Assembly: GCF_900114215.1 (NCBI RefSeq)
Contig: NZ_FOSG01000013.1
Location: forward strand, 62,001 to 126,000
Length of the DNA stretch: 64,000 nt
Source: Streptomyces mangrovi
GTDB taxonomy: Bacteria; Actinomycetota; Actinomycetes; Streptomycetales; Streptomycetaceae
Reading direction: 5' to 3'
The notes under the pieces were generated by a model. The model was not told the DNA's origin and made no database searches. It saw only the letters and a program-made list of their open reading frames with translations. The position numbers were made by a program, and so were the translations under genes. Below are positions 34,076-47,376 of the stretch, one piece after another. The stretch's first letter is position 1. The number at the start of each line of letters is the position of its first letter.

Positions 34076-34678
34076 TCACCGGGGCGGGCACCCGGCCGCC
34101 GGCCCGGCCGGCCCGGCGGCTCCTTCGGGAACACCGTGCGCGAGGACCAGCTTGAGCAGCAGCACCACGGGCAGCCAGGCCATTCCCCCGGGTGCGGTGA
34201 CCAGCGGCGCGACCATGGCTCCCAGGCCGACGGCCCCCAGCGCCACCGGGCGCCGGAGGGATTCGCGGACCCGGGCCACCAGTACGGCGCCGGCCAGCGC
34301 CCAGAGGTACCACAGGGGGCCCCACCACCAGGGCCCGCCGTCGAAGGCGAGGCCGGCCGCGACCGGCTGGACGTGCGCGGCGGTGAAGCCCACCGGATGG
34401 TGCAGGAAGCGCCCCACCGTCCCCGTTCCCAAAGGCGGCGGCGAGTGGTAGAAGCGCTTGGCCGTGTCCAGCCCGTTGGCCACCACACCCCCCGCCAGGT
34501 CCCACACGAGCAGCAGGCCCAGCACCCACTGCCACCAGGTCCAGCCCTCGTCCCGGCCGTACACCGCGAGGACCGCGCACCCGGCCGCCGCCACGGCGTG
34601 GGCCAGGACCTTCTGCGCGGGGGTCGCGCCCGTGCCGAAGAGCCAGTCCGGCCTGCCGGTCCTCCCGGGCTCCCGCAC
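34076..34678 (-). CDS. Membrane protein, unknown function
   Basis: 200 residues with five or so predicted spans. Aromatic-rich parts stand out: DEGWTWWQWVLGLLLVWDLA (about 47-66), then NGLDTAKRFYHSP and PVGFTAAHVQP, and GGPWWWGPLWYLWALAGAVL. The conserved-looking His residues (FLHHP, AAH) between spans might bind a metal or cofactor, but I recognise no family. The GTG start is supported by AAGGAGCGGAGA upstream. Confidence 0.78.
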   Translation of the reverse strand: MREPGRTGRPDWLFGTGATPAQKVLAHAVAAAGCAVLAVYGRDEGWTWWQWVLGLLLVWDLAGGVVANGLDTAKRFYHSPPPLGTGTVGRFLHHPVGFTAAHVQPVAAGLAFDGGPWWWGPLWYLWALAGAVLVARVRESLRRPVALGAVGLGAMVAPLVTAPGGMAWLPVVLLLKLVLAHGVPEGAAGPAGPAAGCPPR

Positions 34679-35032
34679 CCTCTCCGCTCCTTCTCGTCGC
34701 CACCGCCGCGGATGGGCGGCGCGGTCCACGGCGTCCCGGACGGGTGTCCGGGCGGACAGCCACTCCCCCGGGCGACCGCGTCCCCTTCGGCACACCCGGG
34801 TTCCCTCCTTCCGGCGGCATGCCCGGGCCCGGGGCCGTCCATGCTTCCCAGGACGGCGACGGGCCCGGAGGAACAGGTTCCGCGCTCTTCGACGAACCGC
34901 CGCCGGACAGCGCTGCGCGGGACGTCCGGCTGGGCCGCGCGGAGGGCGCGGGCGCCGGCCCAGGAGAGGCGCGAGGGGCGCGAGGAGAGGAGGCGGCGGG
35001 TGCTCCGCCGCCCCGCGCCCCGTCGCCGCTGT
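34679..35032. other. Intergenic region without an intact gene
   Basis: About 350 bases between the membrane gene and the carbonic-anhydrase relic. Frames in all directions read as Arg/Ala/Pro-rich sequence without family features. Part may be the eroded 5' end of the relic. Confidence 0.4.
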
Positions 35033-35270
35033 TCCGGCGGCCTGTGTGTGGACTGCCCGGTGATGCCGGAGACGCTGTTCGGCCGGGAGCCCGGCGCGCT
35101 GCTGGTGATCCGTACCGCCGCGCACACCCTGGACGCGGTGGTCGAGGGCAGTGTCGGGTACGGGCCGGTGGAGCCGGGCGTGCCGCTGGTGGCCGTGCTG
35201 GGGCACGAGCGCTGCGGGACGGGGCCGCGGCGCTGGAGTCGCGTACGGCGGGCGCCGGGCCGCCGCCCGC
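35033..35270 (+). pseudogene. Beta-carbonic anhydrase relic with frameshift
   Basis: One frame reads CVDCPVMPETLFGREPGALL, VIRTAAHTLDAVVEGSVGYG, then VPLVAVLGHERCG. This is the core of a beta-carbonic anhydrase: Cys-x-Asp, the GHxxCG zinc motif and the strand between. The usual Arg of the C-x-D-S-R motif is lost (Cys-Pro instead). After RCGTG the alignable sequence continues in another frame as AAALESRTAGAG; a single missing G in a G run near 35221 would explain it. The N- and C-terminal parts are absent, so this is a decaying gene. Confidence 0.7.
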
Positions 35271-35292
35271 TCGGCGGCGGCCCGGCGGAGGG

Positions 35293-38116
<2,824 letters not shown>

Positions 38117-38131
38117 AGGGGGCTCCTTACG

Positions 38132-38181
38132 ATGCATACGGTGACTGGTATAAGTATGCATCCCTCCGTATGGTTCGTCAA
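38132..38181 (-). promoter_or_regulatory. argG promoter overlapped by an ARG box
   Basis: Minus strand: -35 TTGACG (38176-38181), 17-base spacer, -10 CATACT (38153-38158). The perfect inverted repeat ATGCATAC/GTATGCAT (38132-38139 and 38154-38161) covers the -10. The half-site TGCATA matches the Streptomyces ARG-box half-site. Confidence 0.8.
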
Positions 38182-38249
38182 AGAGCGGTCATCCATCAGG
38201 AAAATCGCAGGTCAGATGCCTTCCGGTGATCCGCAGCGCACCGAACGCG

Positions 38250-38675
38250 TCAGTCGGGGGCGCCCCGGGCGGTCTCCCGCAGCACCTCGGCCAGTACGAC
38301 CGCGTGGCTGCGTTCCACGTCCCTGGTGGCCGTCAGCAGCGTCAGCGTCCCCTCCCCGGCCGACTCCCGCAGCCGCTCCACCGCCTCGTGCCGCCCCGCC
38401 TCCTCCAGTTCCGCGCGGTAGCGTCCGGCGAACTCCGCGTACCGCTCCGGGGCGTGGCCGTACCAGCGGCGCAGCCCGTCCGACGGGGCGGCGTCCTTGC
38501 ACCACTCGTCCAGTTCCGCCGCGTCCCGGCTCAGGCCGCGCGGCCAGATCCGGTCCACCAGCACCCGCCGGCCGTCCCCGGGGCCGGCCTCCTCGTACAC
38601 ACGGCGCACCCGCACCTCGGGGCCCCCGCTCCCGTCCCGGCTCCTGTCCCCGCCTGCTCCCCTGCCTTCGGCCAT
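38250..38675 (-). CDS. DUF488 family protein
   Basis: 141 residues. The core VRRVYEEAGPGDGRRVLVDR, then IWPRGLSRDAAELDEWCKD, and LTATRDVERSHAVVLAEVL are typical of DUF488 (YeaO-like), small proteins of unknown biochemical role. It is divergent from the adjacent flavin/PLP oxidase-fold gene and convergent to nothing; argG lies downstream behind its own promoter. Confidence 0.87.
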   Translation of the reverse strand: MAEGRGAGGDRSRDGSGGPEVRVRRVYEEAGPGDGRRVLVDRIWPRGLSRDAAELDEWCKDAAPSDGLRRWYGHAPERYAEFAGRYRAELEEAGRHEAVERLRESAGEGTLTLLTATRDVERSHAVVLAEVLRETARGAPD

Positions 38676-38735
38676 GTGTCCAGCCTGCGCCGGAAATACC
38701 GGGCGCGCACGCGCACACGGCGGCATGATGCCCAT

Positions 38736-39323
38736 GTGGGAAAGACATACGAACGCATCGACGGACGGCTGCGGGACTTCATCGAGGCCCAGCCCGTCTT
38801 CTTCACCGCCACCGCGCCGCTGTCCGGCGACGGCACCGTCAATCTCTCCCCCAAGGGGCTGAGGGGTTCCTTCGCCGTCCTCGACGAGCGCACCGTCGCC
38901 TATCTCGACTTCGCCGGCTCCAACGCCGAGACCGTCGCCCATCTGCGGGAGAACGGCCGGATCACCCTGATGTGGTGCGCCTTCACCGGCCCGCCGAACA
39001 TCGTGCGCGTCCACGGCCGCGGGGAGCCCGTCTTCCGCGACGACCCGCGCTGGGGAGAGCTGATCGCCCGATTCCCCGGCATCGACCACTCCCGGCACGG
39101 CCTGCGCGCGATCATCGTGGTCACCGCCGAGCTGATCCGCGACACCTGCGGTTACGCCGTACCGCTGATGACCTACGAGAGCGACCGTCCGCTGCACGGT
39201 TCGCGCTTCGAGCGCGAGACGGACGAGTCGCTGGACGCGTACTTCCACAAGAAGGAGCATGTCGCCACCAGCATCGACGGTCTCCCGGGGCTTCCGCTTC
39301 CCCTGCCGCCCACACCCGCCTGA
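38736..39323 (+). CDS. Pyridoxamine 5'-phosphate oxidase-fold protein
   Basis: 195 residues with split-barrel FMN-binding features: PVFFTATAPLSGDGTVNLSP at the start, then YLDFAGSNAETVAHLRENGR, ITLMWCAFTGPPNIVRVHGRG and a conserved C-terminal part SLDAYFHKKEHVATSIDGL. Members of this family bind FMN or F420 and reduce small substrates; the exact function is unknown. The GTG start fits the family N-terminus (YERIDGRLRDFIEAQ). Confidence 0.87.
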   Translation: MGKTYERIDGRLRDFIEAQPVFFTATAPLSGDGTVNLSPKGLRGSFAVLDERTVAYLDFAGSNAETVAHLRENGRITLMWCAFTGPPNIVRVHGRGEPVFRDDPRWGELIARFPGIDHSRHGLRAIIVVTAELIRDTCGYAVPLMTYESDRPLHGSRFERETDESLDAYFHKKEHVATSIDGLPGLPLPLPPTPA

Positions 39324-39417
39324 CCACCTGCCCGCCTGGGCACCCGCCTGCCTGGACACATGCCCGCCTGGCGGAACGCCCTTGCGGCCGGAGCCACGGA
39401 AGGAGTTCGATCGGGCG

Positions 39418-39963
39418 GTGCGAACCGAACACATCAGCAGTGCCGCGCCGGTGATCAACCGTCTGCCGGCCACCGAGATCCCCGCCGCGGCCCGGGACCT
39501 GGCCGCCCTGCTCCGCGACGCCGTCGAGGGCGGCTCCTCGATCGGCTTCCTCGCCCCGCTCGACCTCGCCGAGGCGGCGGCCTGGTGGGAAGGTCTGGCG
39601 CCCGAGGTCGCCGACGGCAGGACGGCGGTGTGGGTCGCCCGGGGCGGCGGCCGGATCCTGGGGACGGTGCAGCTGAAGTTCTGCGGCATGCCCAACGGCC
39701 GCCACCGTGCGGAGATGGCCAAGCTGATCGTGCACCGGGACGCCCGGGGCCGGGGGCTGGGCCGGCGACTGCTGGCGACGGCCGAACGGGAGGCCGCCGG
39801 CGCGGGGATCCGCCTGCTGGTGCTGGACACCCGGACCGGCAGCCCGGCCGAGCACCTCTACCGTTCGGCCGGCTGGACCGAGGCCGGCACGATCCCCGAC
39901 TACGCCGCCGACGCCGAGGGCGTGCTTTGGCCCACGACCTTCTTCCACAAGAAGCCGCTCTGA
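39418..39963 (+). CDS. GNAT acetyltransferase
   Basis: 181 residues. The acetyl-CoA motif MAKLIVHRDARGRGLGRRLL is at about residue 100-119 and LLVLDTRTGSPAEHLYRSAG follows. The substrate is unknown. The GTG start has AAGGAG 14 bases upstream, somewhat far. A short GC-rich repeat tract (CCCGCCTG copies) separates it from the previous gene. A second GNAT follows on the same strand. Confidence 0.87.
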   Translation: MRTEHISSAAPVINRLPATEIPAAARDLAALLRDAVEGGSSIGFLAPLDLAEAAAWWEGLAPEVADGRTAVWVARGGGRILGTVQLKFCGMPNGRHRAEMAKLIVHRDARGRGLGRRLLATAEREAAGAGIRLLVLDTRTGSPAEHLYRSAGWTEAGTIPDYAADAEGVLWPTTFFHKKPL

Positions 39964-40088
39964 GCAGGCGGAGGGCGGGCGCCGCCGGTGTGACGGCGGA
40001 CTCGGTCATGGCGGCCACCGGGAGCGGCAAGACCGCCGCGACCACACACCCCCACCGACACCGGCAAACGACCCTTCGAGGAGTCCCC

Positions 40089-40655
40089 ATGTTCAGCACC
40101 CCTCTCGGCGACGGCGCACAGCTGTGCCCCCTGGAGCCGTGGCAGGCGCCGGAGCTGGCCGCCTACACCGACCGGGTGCGTGACCATCTGGCGCCCTGGC
40201 TGCCGTGGGCGCACACCGTCACCGACACCGCCTCGGCCCGTGCCTTCCTCCAGCGCTACGCCGACAAGCAGGCCGCCGACGAGGGCCGGATCCACGGCAT
40301 CCGGCTGGACGGCGAGTTGGTGGGCGGCATGCTCTTCCGGCTGTTCAGCGTCTCCGAGGGCTCCTGCGAGCTGGGCGCCTGGCTGGCCCCCGAGGCGCAG
40401 GGGCGCGGGCTGGTCACCACCGCGGCCCGCCGCATGATCGACTGGGCGGTCGGGGTGCGCGGTCTGGCCCGGGCGGAGTGGCTGGTCTCCCCCGACAACG
40501 GCCCCAGCATCGCGGTGGCCGAGCGGCTGGGCATGACGCACGAGGGCACCCTGCGCAGCGTGTTCCCCATGGGCGGCCGCCGCCACGACCTCCAGGTCTG
40601 GGCTGTGCTGGCCCACGAGTGGCAGGCCGCCGACGGGAACGGCGCACACGGCTGA
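40089..40655 (+). CDS. RimJ/RimL-type GNAT acetyltransferase
   Basis: 188 residues. CELGAWLAPEAQGRGLVTTA holds the acetyl-CoA site, with the family C-terminus SIAVAERLGMTHEGTLRSVF. Likely acetylates a protein N-terminus or a small amine; the target is not determinable. GAGGAG precedes the ATG. It is 125 bases after the preceding GNAT, so possibly co-transcribed. Confidence 0.88.
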   Translation: MFSTPLGDGAQLCPLEPWQAPELAAYTDRVRDHLAPWLPWAHTVTDTASARAFLQRYADKQAADEGRIHGIRLDGELVGGMLFRLFSVSEGSCELGAWLAPEAQGRGLVTTAARRMIDWAVGVRGLARAEWLVSPDNGPSIAVAERLGMTHEGTLRSVFPMGGRRHDLQVWAVLAHEWQAADGNGAHG

Positions 40656-40699
40656 CGGGGGCGAACCGCGCGGCCCGGATCCCGGCCGGGCCCCGGGCC

Positions 40700-41260
40700 T
40701 CAGGCGCCGTTGCCCTGGTGGGAGTTCTTCTGCGCCAGCCGCAGCAGATGATCGGCCAGGGCCTGCCCGCCGGTGGGGTGACGGCTGATCAGCAGCAGGG
40801 TGTCGTCGCCGGCGATGGTGCCGATGATGTCGTGCACCTCCGCCTGGTCGATGGCCGAGGCGAGGAACTGGGCGGCGCCGGGCGGGGTGCGCAGCACCAC
40901 CAGATTGGCCGACGCCTCGGCGGAGATCAGCAGCTCGCCCGCCAGGCGTGCCATCCTCGCCTCGCTCGCGGACTCCCCCAGCGGGGCCCGGGGCGTGCGG
41001 TCGCCGCCCTCGCCGGGGACGGCGTAGATCAGTTCGCCCCCGGTGTTGCGGATCTTCACCGCGCCCAGCTCGTCCAGATCCCGGCTGAGCGTCGCCTGGG
41101 TGACGCTCAGCCCGTCGTCGGCGAGCAGCTTGGCGAGCTGGCTCTGGGACCGGACCGGCTCGCGGTTCAGGATCTCCACGATCCGGCGGTGCCGGGCCGT
41201 ACGCGTGTGGGGTACGGCCGGGCCGCCGTGGTTGCCGCCCTGCGCCTGCGCCTCGGTCAT
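40700..41260 (-). CDS. argR: Arginine repressor ArgR
   Basis: 186 residues. The N-terminal winged helix ([20 protein letters not shown], then [19 protein letters not shown]) binds ARG boxes; the C-terminal arginine-binding oligomerisation domain contains [18 protein letters not shown] and [13 protein letters not shown]. Arginine-loaded hexamers repress arg genes. It is last in argC-J-B-D-R, seven bases after argD, so its own synthesis falls under the argC promoter. Confidence 0.96.
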   Translation of the reverse strand: MTEAQAQGGNHGGPAVPHTRTARHRRIVEILNREPVRSQSQLAKLLADDGLSVTQATLSRDLDELGAVKIRNTGGELIYAVPGEGGDRTPRAPLGESASEARMARLAGELLISAEASANLVVLRTPPGAAQFLASAIDQAEVHDIIGTIAGDDTLLLISRHPTGGQALADHLLRLAQKNSHQGNGA

Positions 41261-41267
41261 CTTCTCG

Positions 41268-42530
41268 TCAGTCTCCGGCTCGTCGGGGCCCGCCGGCGGC
41301 GTCGAGGACGGCGGGAAGGGACCGGACCAGCGCGTCCGCCTCGGCTTCGCCGATGATCAGCGGCGGGGCCAGCCGGATGACGTCCGGAGCGCACGCGTTC
41401 ACCAGGAAGCCCGCGTCCTGGGCAGCCTGCTGCACCTGGGGTGCGACGGGTTCGGTCAGTACGATACCGAGCAGCAGCCCGGCGCCGCGGACGTGGTCGA
41501 CCAGCGGGTGCCCCAGCGCCCGGACACCGTCGCGCAGCCGGCCGCCGATCCGCTCGACGTGGCCGAGGAGGCCCTCGGAGGCGATGGTGTCCAGGACGGC
41601 GAGCGCCGCCGCGCAGGAGACCGGGTTGCCGCCGAAGGTGGAGCCGTGGTGTCCGGGGCCCAGCAGCTCGGCGGCCTCGCCGAAGGCGACCGTGGCGCCG
41701 ATGGGCAGTCCGGCTCCCAGCCCCTTGGCGAGGGTGACGACGTCGGGCCGCACCCCCTGCGCCTGGCAGGCGAGCCAGTGCCCGGTGCGGCCGATGCCCG
41801 TCTGGACCTCGTCGATCACCAGCAGGGTGCCGGTGGCGGCGGTGATCTCGCGGGCCGCGGCCAGATAGCCCTCGGGCGCGACGACGACGCCGTTCTCGCC
41901 CTGGATCGGTTCGACGATCACCAGGGCGGTCTCCTCGGTGACGGCCGCCCGCAGCGCACCGGCGTCGCCGTAGGGGACATGGGTGACCTCGCCGGGCAGC
42001 GGGAGGAAGGGGTCGCGTTTGGCGGGCTGGCCGGTCAGCGCGAGGGCGCCCATGGTGCGGCCGTGGAAGCCGCCCTCGGTGGCGACCATGTGCGTCCGGC
42101 CGGTCCGGCGGCCGATCTTGAACGCCGCCTCGACGGCCTCCGCACCGGAGTTGGAGAAGTAGACGCGCCCCGTGCGGCCGAAGATCCGGAGCAGCCGTTC
42201 GGCCAGGGCGACCGGGGGTTCGGCGACGAAGAGGTTGGAGACGTGGCCGAGGGTGGCGATCTGCCCGGAGACCGCGCGGACGACCGCCGGGTGGGCGGTG
42301 CCGAGCGAGTTGACGGCGATGCCGCCGACGAAGTCCAGGTACTCCCTGCCGTCGGCGTCCCACAGCCGGGCGCCCTCGCCGTGGGTGATCGGAACGCGGG
42401 GGGTGCCGTAGTTGTCCATCAGCGAGCCCTGCCAGCGCCGGGTGAGACCGGCGTTGCCGGGCGCGGGGGCGGCGGGTACGGGGGCGGGGGTGGCGCCCGT
42501 GGTGGCGGTGGTGGCGGTGGTGTCGTTCAT
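41268..42530 (-). CDS. argD: Acetylornithine aminotransferase
   Basis: 420 residues, PLP class III. The N-terminal 30 residues are Thr/Ala/Pro-rich. Conserved parts include [32 protein letters not shown] (Asp that contacts the ring nitrogen) and the PLP lysine in [16 protein letters not shown]. It converts N-acetylglutamate semialdehyde to N-acetylornithine. The start overlaps the argB stop (ATGA). Confidence 0.96.
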   Translation of the reverse strand: MNDTTATTATTGATPAPVPAAPAPGNAGLTRRWQGSLMDNYGTPRVPITHGEGARLWDADGREYLDFVGGIAVNSLGTAHPAVVRAVSGQIATLGHVSNLFVAEPPVALAERLLRIFGRTGRVYFSNSGAEAVEAAFKIGRRTGRTHMVATEGGFHGRTMGALALTGQPAKRDPFLPLPGEVTHVPYGDAGALRAAVTEETALVIVEPIQGENGVVVAPEGYLAAAREITAATGTLLVIDEVQTGIGRTGHWLACQAQGVRPDVVTLAKGLGAGLPIGATVAFGEAAELLGPGHHGSTFGGNPVSCAAALAVLDTIASEGLLGHVERIGGRLRDGVRALGHPLVDHVRGAGLLLGIVLTEPVAPQVQQAAQDAGFLVNACAPDVIRLAPPLIIGEAEADALVRSLPAVLDAAGGPRRAGD

Positions 42531-43441
42531 GCCCGCTTCTCCTTCTCCGGCGCGGCGCCGTCCGGTACGACCATGGTTCCGATCCCCTCGTCGGTGAAGA
42601 TCTCCAGCAGGATGGAGTGCTGGACACGCCCGTCGATGACCCGGGCGGTGTTGACGCCGTTGCGCACGGCGTACAGGCAGCCCTCCATCTTGGGCACCAT
42701 CCCGCTGGCCAGGTCCGGCAGCAGCCTCTCCAGCTCGCTCGCGGTCAGCCGGCTGATCACGTCGTCGCTGTTGGGCCAGTCCTCGTAGAGTCCCTCGACG
42801 TCGGTGAGCACCATCAGCGTCTCGGCGCCGAGCGCCGCCGCGAGGGCCGCGGCGGCGGTGTCGGCGTTGATGTTGTAGACGTGCCCGTCGTCGGCGCTGC
42901 GGGCGATGGAGGAGATCACCGGGATGCGGCCGTCGTCCAGCAGGGCCTGGACGGCTCCCGCGTCCACCTCGGTGATCTCGCCGACGCGGCCGATGTCCAC
43001 CTTCTCCCCGTCGATGTGCGCGTAGCGCTTGGTGGCGGTCAGGGTGTGCGCGTCCTCGCCGGTCATGCCGACGGCGAGCGGGCCGTGCCGGTTGAGCAGG
43101 CCGACCAGTTCGCGCTGTACCTGGCCGGCCAGCACCATCCGCACGACGTCCATCGCCTCGTCGGTGGTGACCCGCAGCCCGGCCTTGAACTCGCTGACCA
43201 GGCCGAGCCGGTCCAGGTGGGCGCTGATCTGCGGACCGCCGCCGTGGACGACGACGGGCTTGAGGCCCGCGTGCCGCAGGAAGACCACGTCCTGGGCGAA
43301 CGCGGCCTTCAGCTCCTCGTCCACCATGGCGTTGCCGCCGAACTTGACGACCACGGTCTTCCCGTGATGGCGGGTCAGCCAGGGCAGCGCCTCGATGAGG
43401 ATCTGGGCCTTGGGCAGGGCGGTGTGCCTACGTGTGCTCAT
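42527..43441 (-). CDS. argB: Acetylglutamate kinase
   Basis: 304 residues. [20 protein letters not shown] and [19 protein letters not shown] form the nucleotide and substrate sites; [19 protein letters not shown] and [12 protein letters not shown] follow. It phosphorylates N-acetylglutamate. The N-terminal helix ([20 protein letters not shown]) is the kind present in arginine-inhibited hexameric enzymes, so feedback inhibition is likely. It overlaps argJ and argD by ATGA. Confidence 0.97.
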   Translation of the reverse strand: MSTRRHTALPKAQILIEALPWLTRHHGKTVVVKFGGNAMVDEELKAAFAQDVVFLRHAGLKPVVVHGGGPQISAHLDRLGLVSEFKAGLRVTTDEAMDVVRMVLAGQVQRELVGLLNRHGPLAVGMTGEDAHTLTATKRYAHIDGEKVDIGRVGEITEVDAGAVQALLDDGRIPVISSIARSADDGHVYNINADTAAAALAAALGAETLMVLTDVEGLYEDWPNSDDVISRLTASELERLLPDLASGMVPKMEGCLYAVRNGVNTARVIDGRVQHSILLEIFTDEGIGTMVVPDGAAPEKEKRA

Positions 43442-44592
43442 GACGAATAAGCGCTGTTCTCGTGGACGTAGTCGGCGGTGAGGTCGTTGGTCCAGATGAC
43501 GGCGGACTTCTCGCCCGCCGCCAGGTCGGCGGTGATGCGGACCTCGCGGTAGCGCATGTCCACCAGTTCGCGGTCCTCGCCCACCGATCCGTCGCGGCAG
43601 ACCCACACGCCGTTGATGGCGACGTTCAGCCGGTCGGGCTCGAAGGCGGCGGAGGTGGTGCCGATGGCGGACAGGACCCGGCCCCAGTTGGGGTCCTCGC
43701 CGTGGACGGCGCACTTGAGGAGGTTGTTGCGGGCGATGGAGCGGCCCACCTCGACGGCGTCGTCCTCGCCGGCGGCGTTCACCACCTCGATCCGGATGTC
43801 CTTGGAGGCTCCCTCGGCGTCCCGGATCAGCTGCTGCGCCAGGTCGTCGCAGACGGCCCGCACGGCCTCGGCGAACTCCTTCGCCTCCGGGGCGACCCCC
43901 GAGGCTCCGGAGGCCAGCAGCAGCACGGTGTCGTTGGTGGACATGCAGCCGTCGGAGTCGATGCGGTCGAAGGTGGTGCGGGTGGCCTCGCGCAGCGCGG
44001 CGTCCAGTCCGGGGGTGTCCACGTCGGCGTCGGTGGTGAGGACCACCAGCATCGTCGCCAGCCCGGGGGCGAGCATGCCCGCGCCCTTGGCCATGCCGCC
44101 CACGACCCAGCCGGAGGAGCCCTCGGCGACGGCGGTCTTGTGCACGGTGTCGGTGGTCTTGATGGCGATGGCGGCCCTGTCGCCGCCGTGCGGGGAGAGC
44201 GCCTCGGCGGCCTTCCCGATCCCCGGCAGCAGCCGGTCCATCGGCAGCCGGACGCCGATCAGGCCGGTGGAGCAGACGGCGACCTCGCCGGCGCTGTGAC
44301 CGAGTACCTCGGCGGTCTTCTCGGCGGTGGCGTGGGTGTCCTGGAAGCCGAGCGGGCCGGTGCAGGCGTTGGCGCCGCCGGAGTTGAGGACGACGGCCGA
44401 GACCTGCCCGCCCCTGAGGACCTGCTCGGACCAGAGCACGGGCGCGGCCTTGACGCGGTTGGAGGTGAACACACCGGCCGCGGCCAGGCGCGGCCCGGTG
44501 TTGACGACCAGAGCCAGGTCGGGGTTGCCGTTGTCCTTGATCCCGGCGGCGATCCCCGCCGCGGTGAATCCCTTCGCAGCGGTCACACTCAT
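43438..44592 (-). CDS. argJ: Bifunctional ornithine acetyltransferase / N-acetylglutamate synthase
   Basis: 384 residues. The self-cleavage site is at the Thr of [17 protein letters not shown] (about residue 185-200), giving alpha and beta chains; [14 protein letters not shown] is the family motif. [20 protein letters not shown] and the ending NSAYSS are also conserved. It recycles the acetyl group from N-acetylornithine to glutamate. The start ATG gives [13 protein letters not shown], the family N-terminus. About 100 bases lie between argC and argJ. Confidence 0.96.
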   Translation of the reverse strand: MSVTAAKGFTAAGIAAGIKDNGNPDLALVVNTGPRLAAAGVFTSNRVKAAPVLWSEQVLRGGQVSAVVLNSGGANACTGPLGFQDTHATAEKTAEVLGHSAGEVAVCSTGLIGVRLPMDRLLPGIGKAAEALSPHGGDRAAIAIKTTDTVHKTAVAEGSSGWVVGGMAKGAGMLAPGLATMLVVLTTDADVDTPGLDAALREATRTTFDRIDSDGCMSTNDTVLLLASGASGVAPEAKEFAEAVRAVCDDLAQQLIRDAEGASKDIRIEVVNAAGEDDAVEVGRSIARNNLLKCAVHGEDPNWGRVLSAIGTTSAAFEPDRLNVAINGVWVCRDGSVGEDRELVDMRYREVRITADLAAGEKSAVIWTNDLTADYVHENSAYSS

Positions 44593-44694
44593 GGTGTTCT
44601 TCCGCTCCCTTCTCCGCCCGCGCGGCACAGCGCGGGCATCGTCGTCAACAGCCGGCCGGCAGCCGCGCGTGCGTCCCCGGCAGGCGCCTCCGGT

Positions 44695-45788
<1,094 letters not shown>

Positions 45789-45950
45789 GACACCGCGGGG
45801 GCGCAAGGAACGCGCCCCGGAAGACGACCGGCCCGCCGACCGGTCGGGGGACCGGTCGGCGGGCCGGACAGGACTGCGGCTGCGGCTGCGGCTCGGCGGT
45901 GAGTGCGGCGTCACACGGACGCCGCACGGTAGCGGCAGGGGGAGCGGGGG

Positions 45951-46346
45951 TCAGGGGCTGGGCCGGTCGCCCTGCTCCGCCTTCCGCTCCTTCAGGCGTG
46001 CCGCCTCCTTGCGGACCTCCGCCTGAGTGGCGCGCTCCTTCCGCAGCCACTCGGGGTTCTCCGCCTTGAGCGCCTCGATCTGCTCGGTGGTCAGGGGCTC
46101 GGTGATCCCGCCGCGCGCGAGTCCCGAGTTGGAGACGCCCAGCTTCGCCGCCACCACCGGACGGGGATGCGGTCCGTCGCGCCGCAGCTCCCGCAGCCAC
46201 TCGGGCGGGTCGGTCTGCAGCGCGTTCAGTTCCGCGCGCGAGACGACGCCCTCCCGGAACTCGGCGGGGGTGGCCTCGAGGTACACACCCAGCTTCTTCG
46301 CCGCGGTGGCGGGCTTCATCGTCTGGGCGGTCTGCTGCGACTTCAT
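45951..46346 (-). CDS. DUF5997 family protein
   Basis: 131 residues, basic. It has two helix-turn-like repeats, each with PEWLRELRRDGPHPRPVVAA or NPEWLRKERATQAEVRKEAA, and the start MKSQQTAQTMKPATAAKKLG. Such small actinobacterial proteins are typically divergent to a LysR-effector-domain protein, as here. The function is unknown; the repeated P-x-WL-x-E pattern suggests a nucleic-acid or protein-binding helical fold (inference). Confidence 0.85.
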   Translation of the reverse strand: MKSQQTAQTMKPATAAKKLGVYLEATPAEFREGVVSRAELNALQTDPPEWLRELRRDGPHPRPVVAAKLGVSNSGLARGGITEPLTTEQIEALKAENPEWLRKERATQAEVRKEAARLKERKAEQGDRPSP

Positions 46347-46418
46347 GGGGTCCAGGGTATCGAGCGCCCACGGCTCCTCCCGCCACCCGGTTCCCCGGCC
46401 GCCCGGTAGCCTGGCTCG

Positions 46419-47240
46419 GTGAACGGCTCGGAAGCACCCCCCTCGTTCCGGCTCGCGTACGTCCCGGGAGTGACACCCACCAAGTGGGTGCGGATCTGGA
46501 ACGAGCGTCTGCCCGGCATCCCGCTCGACCTCGTCCAGGTGCCCGCCGCCGAGGCGTCCGGTGTACTGCGCGACGGCGGCGCCGACGCGGGTTTCCTGCG
46601 CCTGCCCACCGACCGGACGGACCTCAGCGCCATCCCCCTCTACACCGAGACCACGGTGGTCGTGGTCCCCAGGGACCACCTCGTGACGGCGGCCGAGGAG
46701 GTGTCCGCCGGGGAACTGGCCGACGAGATCGTGCTGCACCCCCTCGACGACACCCTGGACTGGGAGCGCCCGCCGGGGCGGCCCGCCCTCGAGCGCCCCG
46801 CCACCACGGCGGACGCGATCGAACTGGTGGCGGCGGGGGTGGGGCTGCTCGTCGTACCGCAGTCGCTCGCCCGGCTGCACCACCGCAGGGACCTCACCTA
46901 CCGGCCCGTCACGGACACCCCCCAGTCCCGCGTCGCGCTGTCGTGGCGGGAGGACCGGACCACCGATCTCGTGGAGGACTTCATCGGGATCGTCCGGGGG
47001 CGGACCGTCAACAGCACCCGGGGCCGGCGCCCCGCCGCCGAGGAGGCCGGGCCGGGCGGACGGGAGAGGCCGAACAGGCAGGAGAAGCAGGGCAGGGCGA
47101 AACCGCAGCGCTCGGACGGGGGCGGAGCGCGGCGGAAATCCGCGGCAGGCGGGCAGACCGGCCGGGCCGGACGGCGCGGCTCCGGCAGCGCCAAGGGCTC
47201 CGGAGGCGGCCGGCGCGGCAGGCCCCGCCGCAGGTCGTAG
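46419..47240 (+). CDS. LysR-type effector-domain protein without HTH
   Basis: 273 residues. Residues about 10-205 form a LysR substrate-binding (periplasmic-binding-protein-like) domain: FRLAYVPGVTPTKWVRIWNE, then VVVVPRDHLVTAAEEVS and GVGLLVVPQSLARLHHRRDL. The DNA-binding domain is missing; the C-terminal 65 residues are instead a highly basic Gly/Arg/Lys tail that could bind nucleic acid. It is divergent from the DUF5997 gene with 72 bases between them. The start is GTG. Confidence 0.85.
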   Translation: MNGSEAPPSFRLAYVPGVTPTKWVRIWNERLPGIPLDLVQVPAAEASGVLRDGGADAGFLRLPTDRTDLSAIPLYTETTVVVVPRDHLVTAAEEVSAGELADEIVLHPLDDTLDWERPPGRPALERPATTADAIELVAAGVGLLVVPQSLARLHHRRDLTYRPVTDTPQSRVALSWREDRTTDLVEDFIGIVRGRTVNSTRGRRPAAEEAGPGGRERPNRQEKQGRAKPQRSDGGGARRKSAAGGQTGRAGRRGSGSAKGSGGGRRGRPRRRS

Positions 47241-47302
47241 CGTCTCCGCCGCGCCCCTCACCGCGCTTCTGCGGCTCCGGGGGGCGGGCCCCGGCACCGG
47301 GC

Positions 47303-47333
47303 TTGTGGTTGACGCCGCGTAAACCCCTAGCCT
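47303..47333 (+). promoter_or_regulatory. MerR-type promoter with 19-bp spacer
   Basis: -35 TTGTGG and -10 TAGCCT are 19 bp apart. The spacer and the end of the -35 carry an imperfect dyad GGTTGACG-CCG-CGTAAACC. A long spacer with an operator inside is the signature of promoters activated by MerR-family proteins; the TipA-like gene begins 43 bases downstream, so autoregulation is likely. Confidence 0.65.
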
Positions 47334-47376
47334 CGTCAGCACCGACCGAACGACCGGGACTCGGAGGCCGCAGGCG

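Noticed and set aside
39327-39372. Imperfect CCCGCCTG repeats between two rightward genes
   Set aside because: Short, degenerate and without dyad or coding sense; probably simple-sequence drift.
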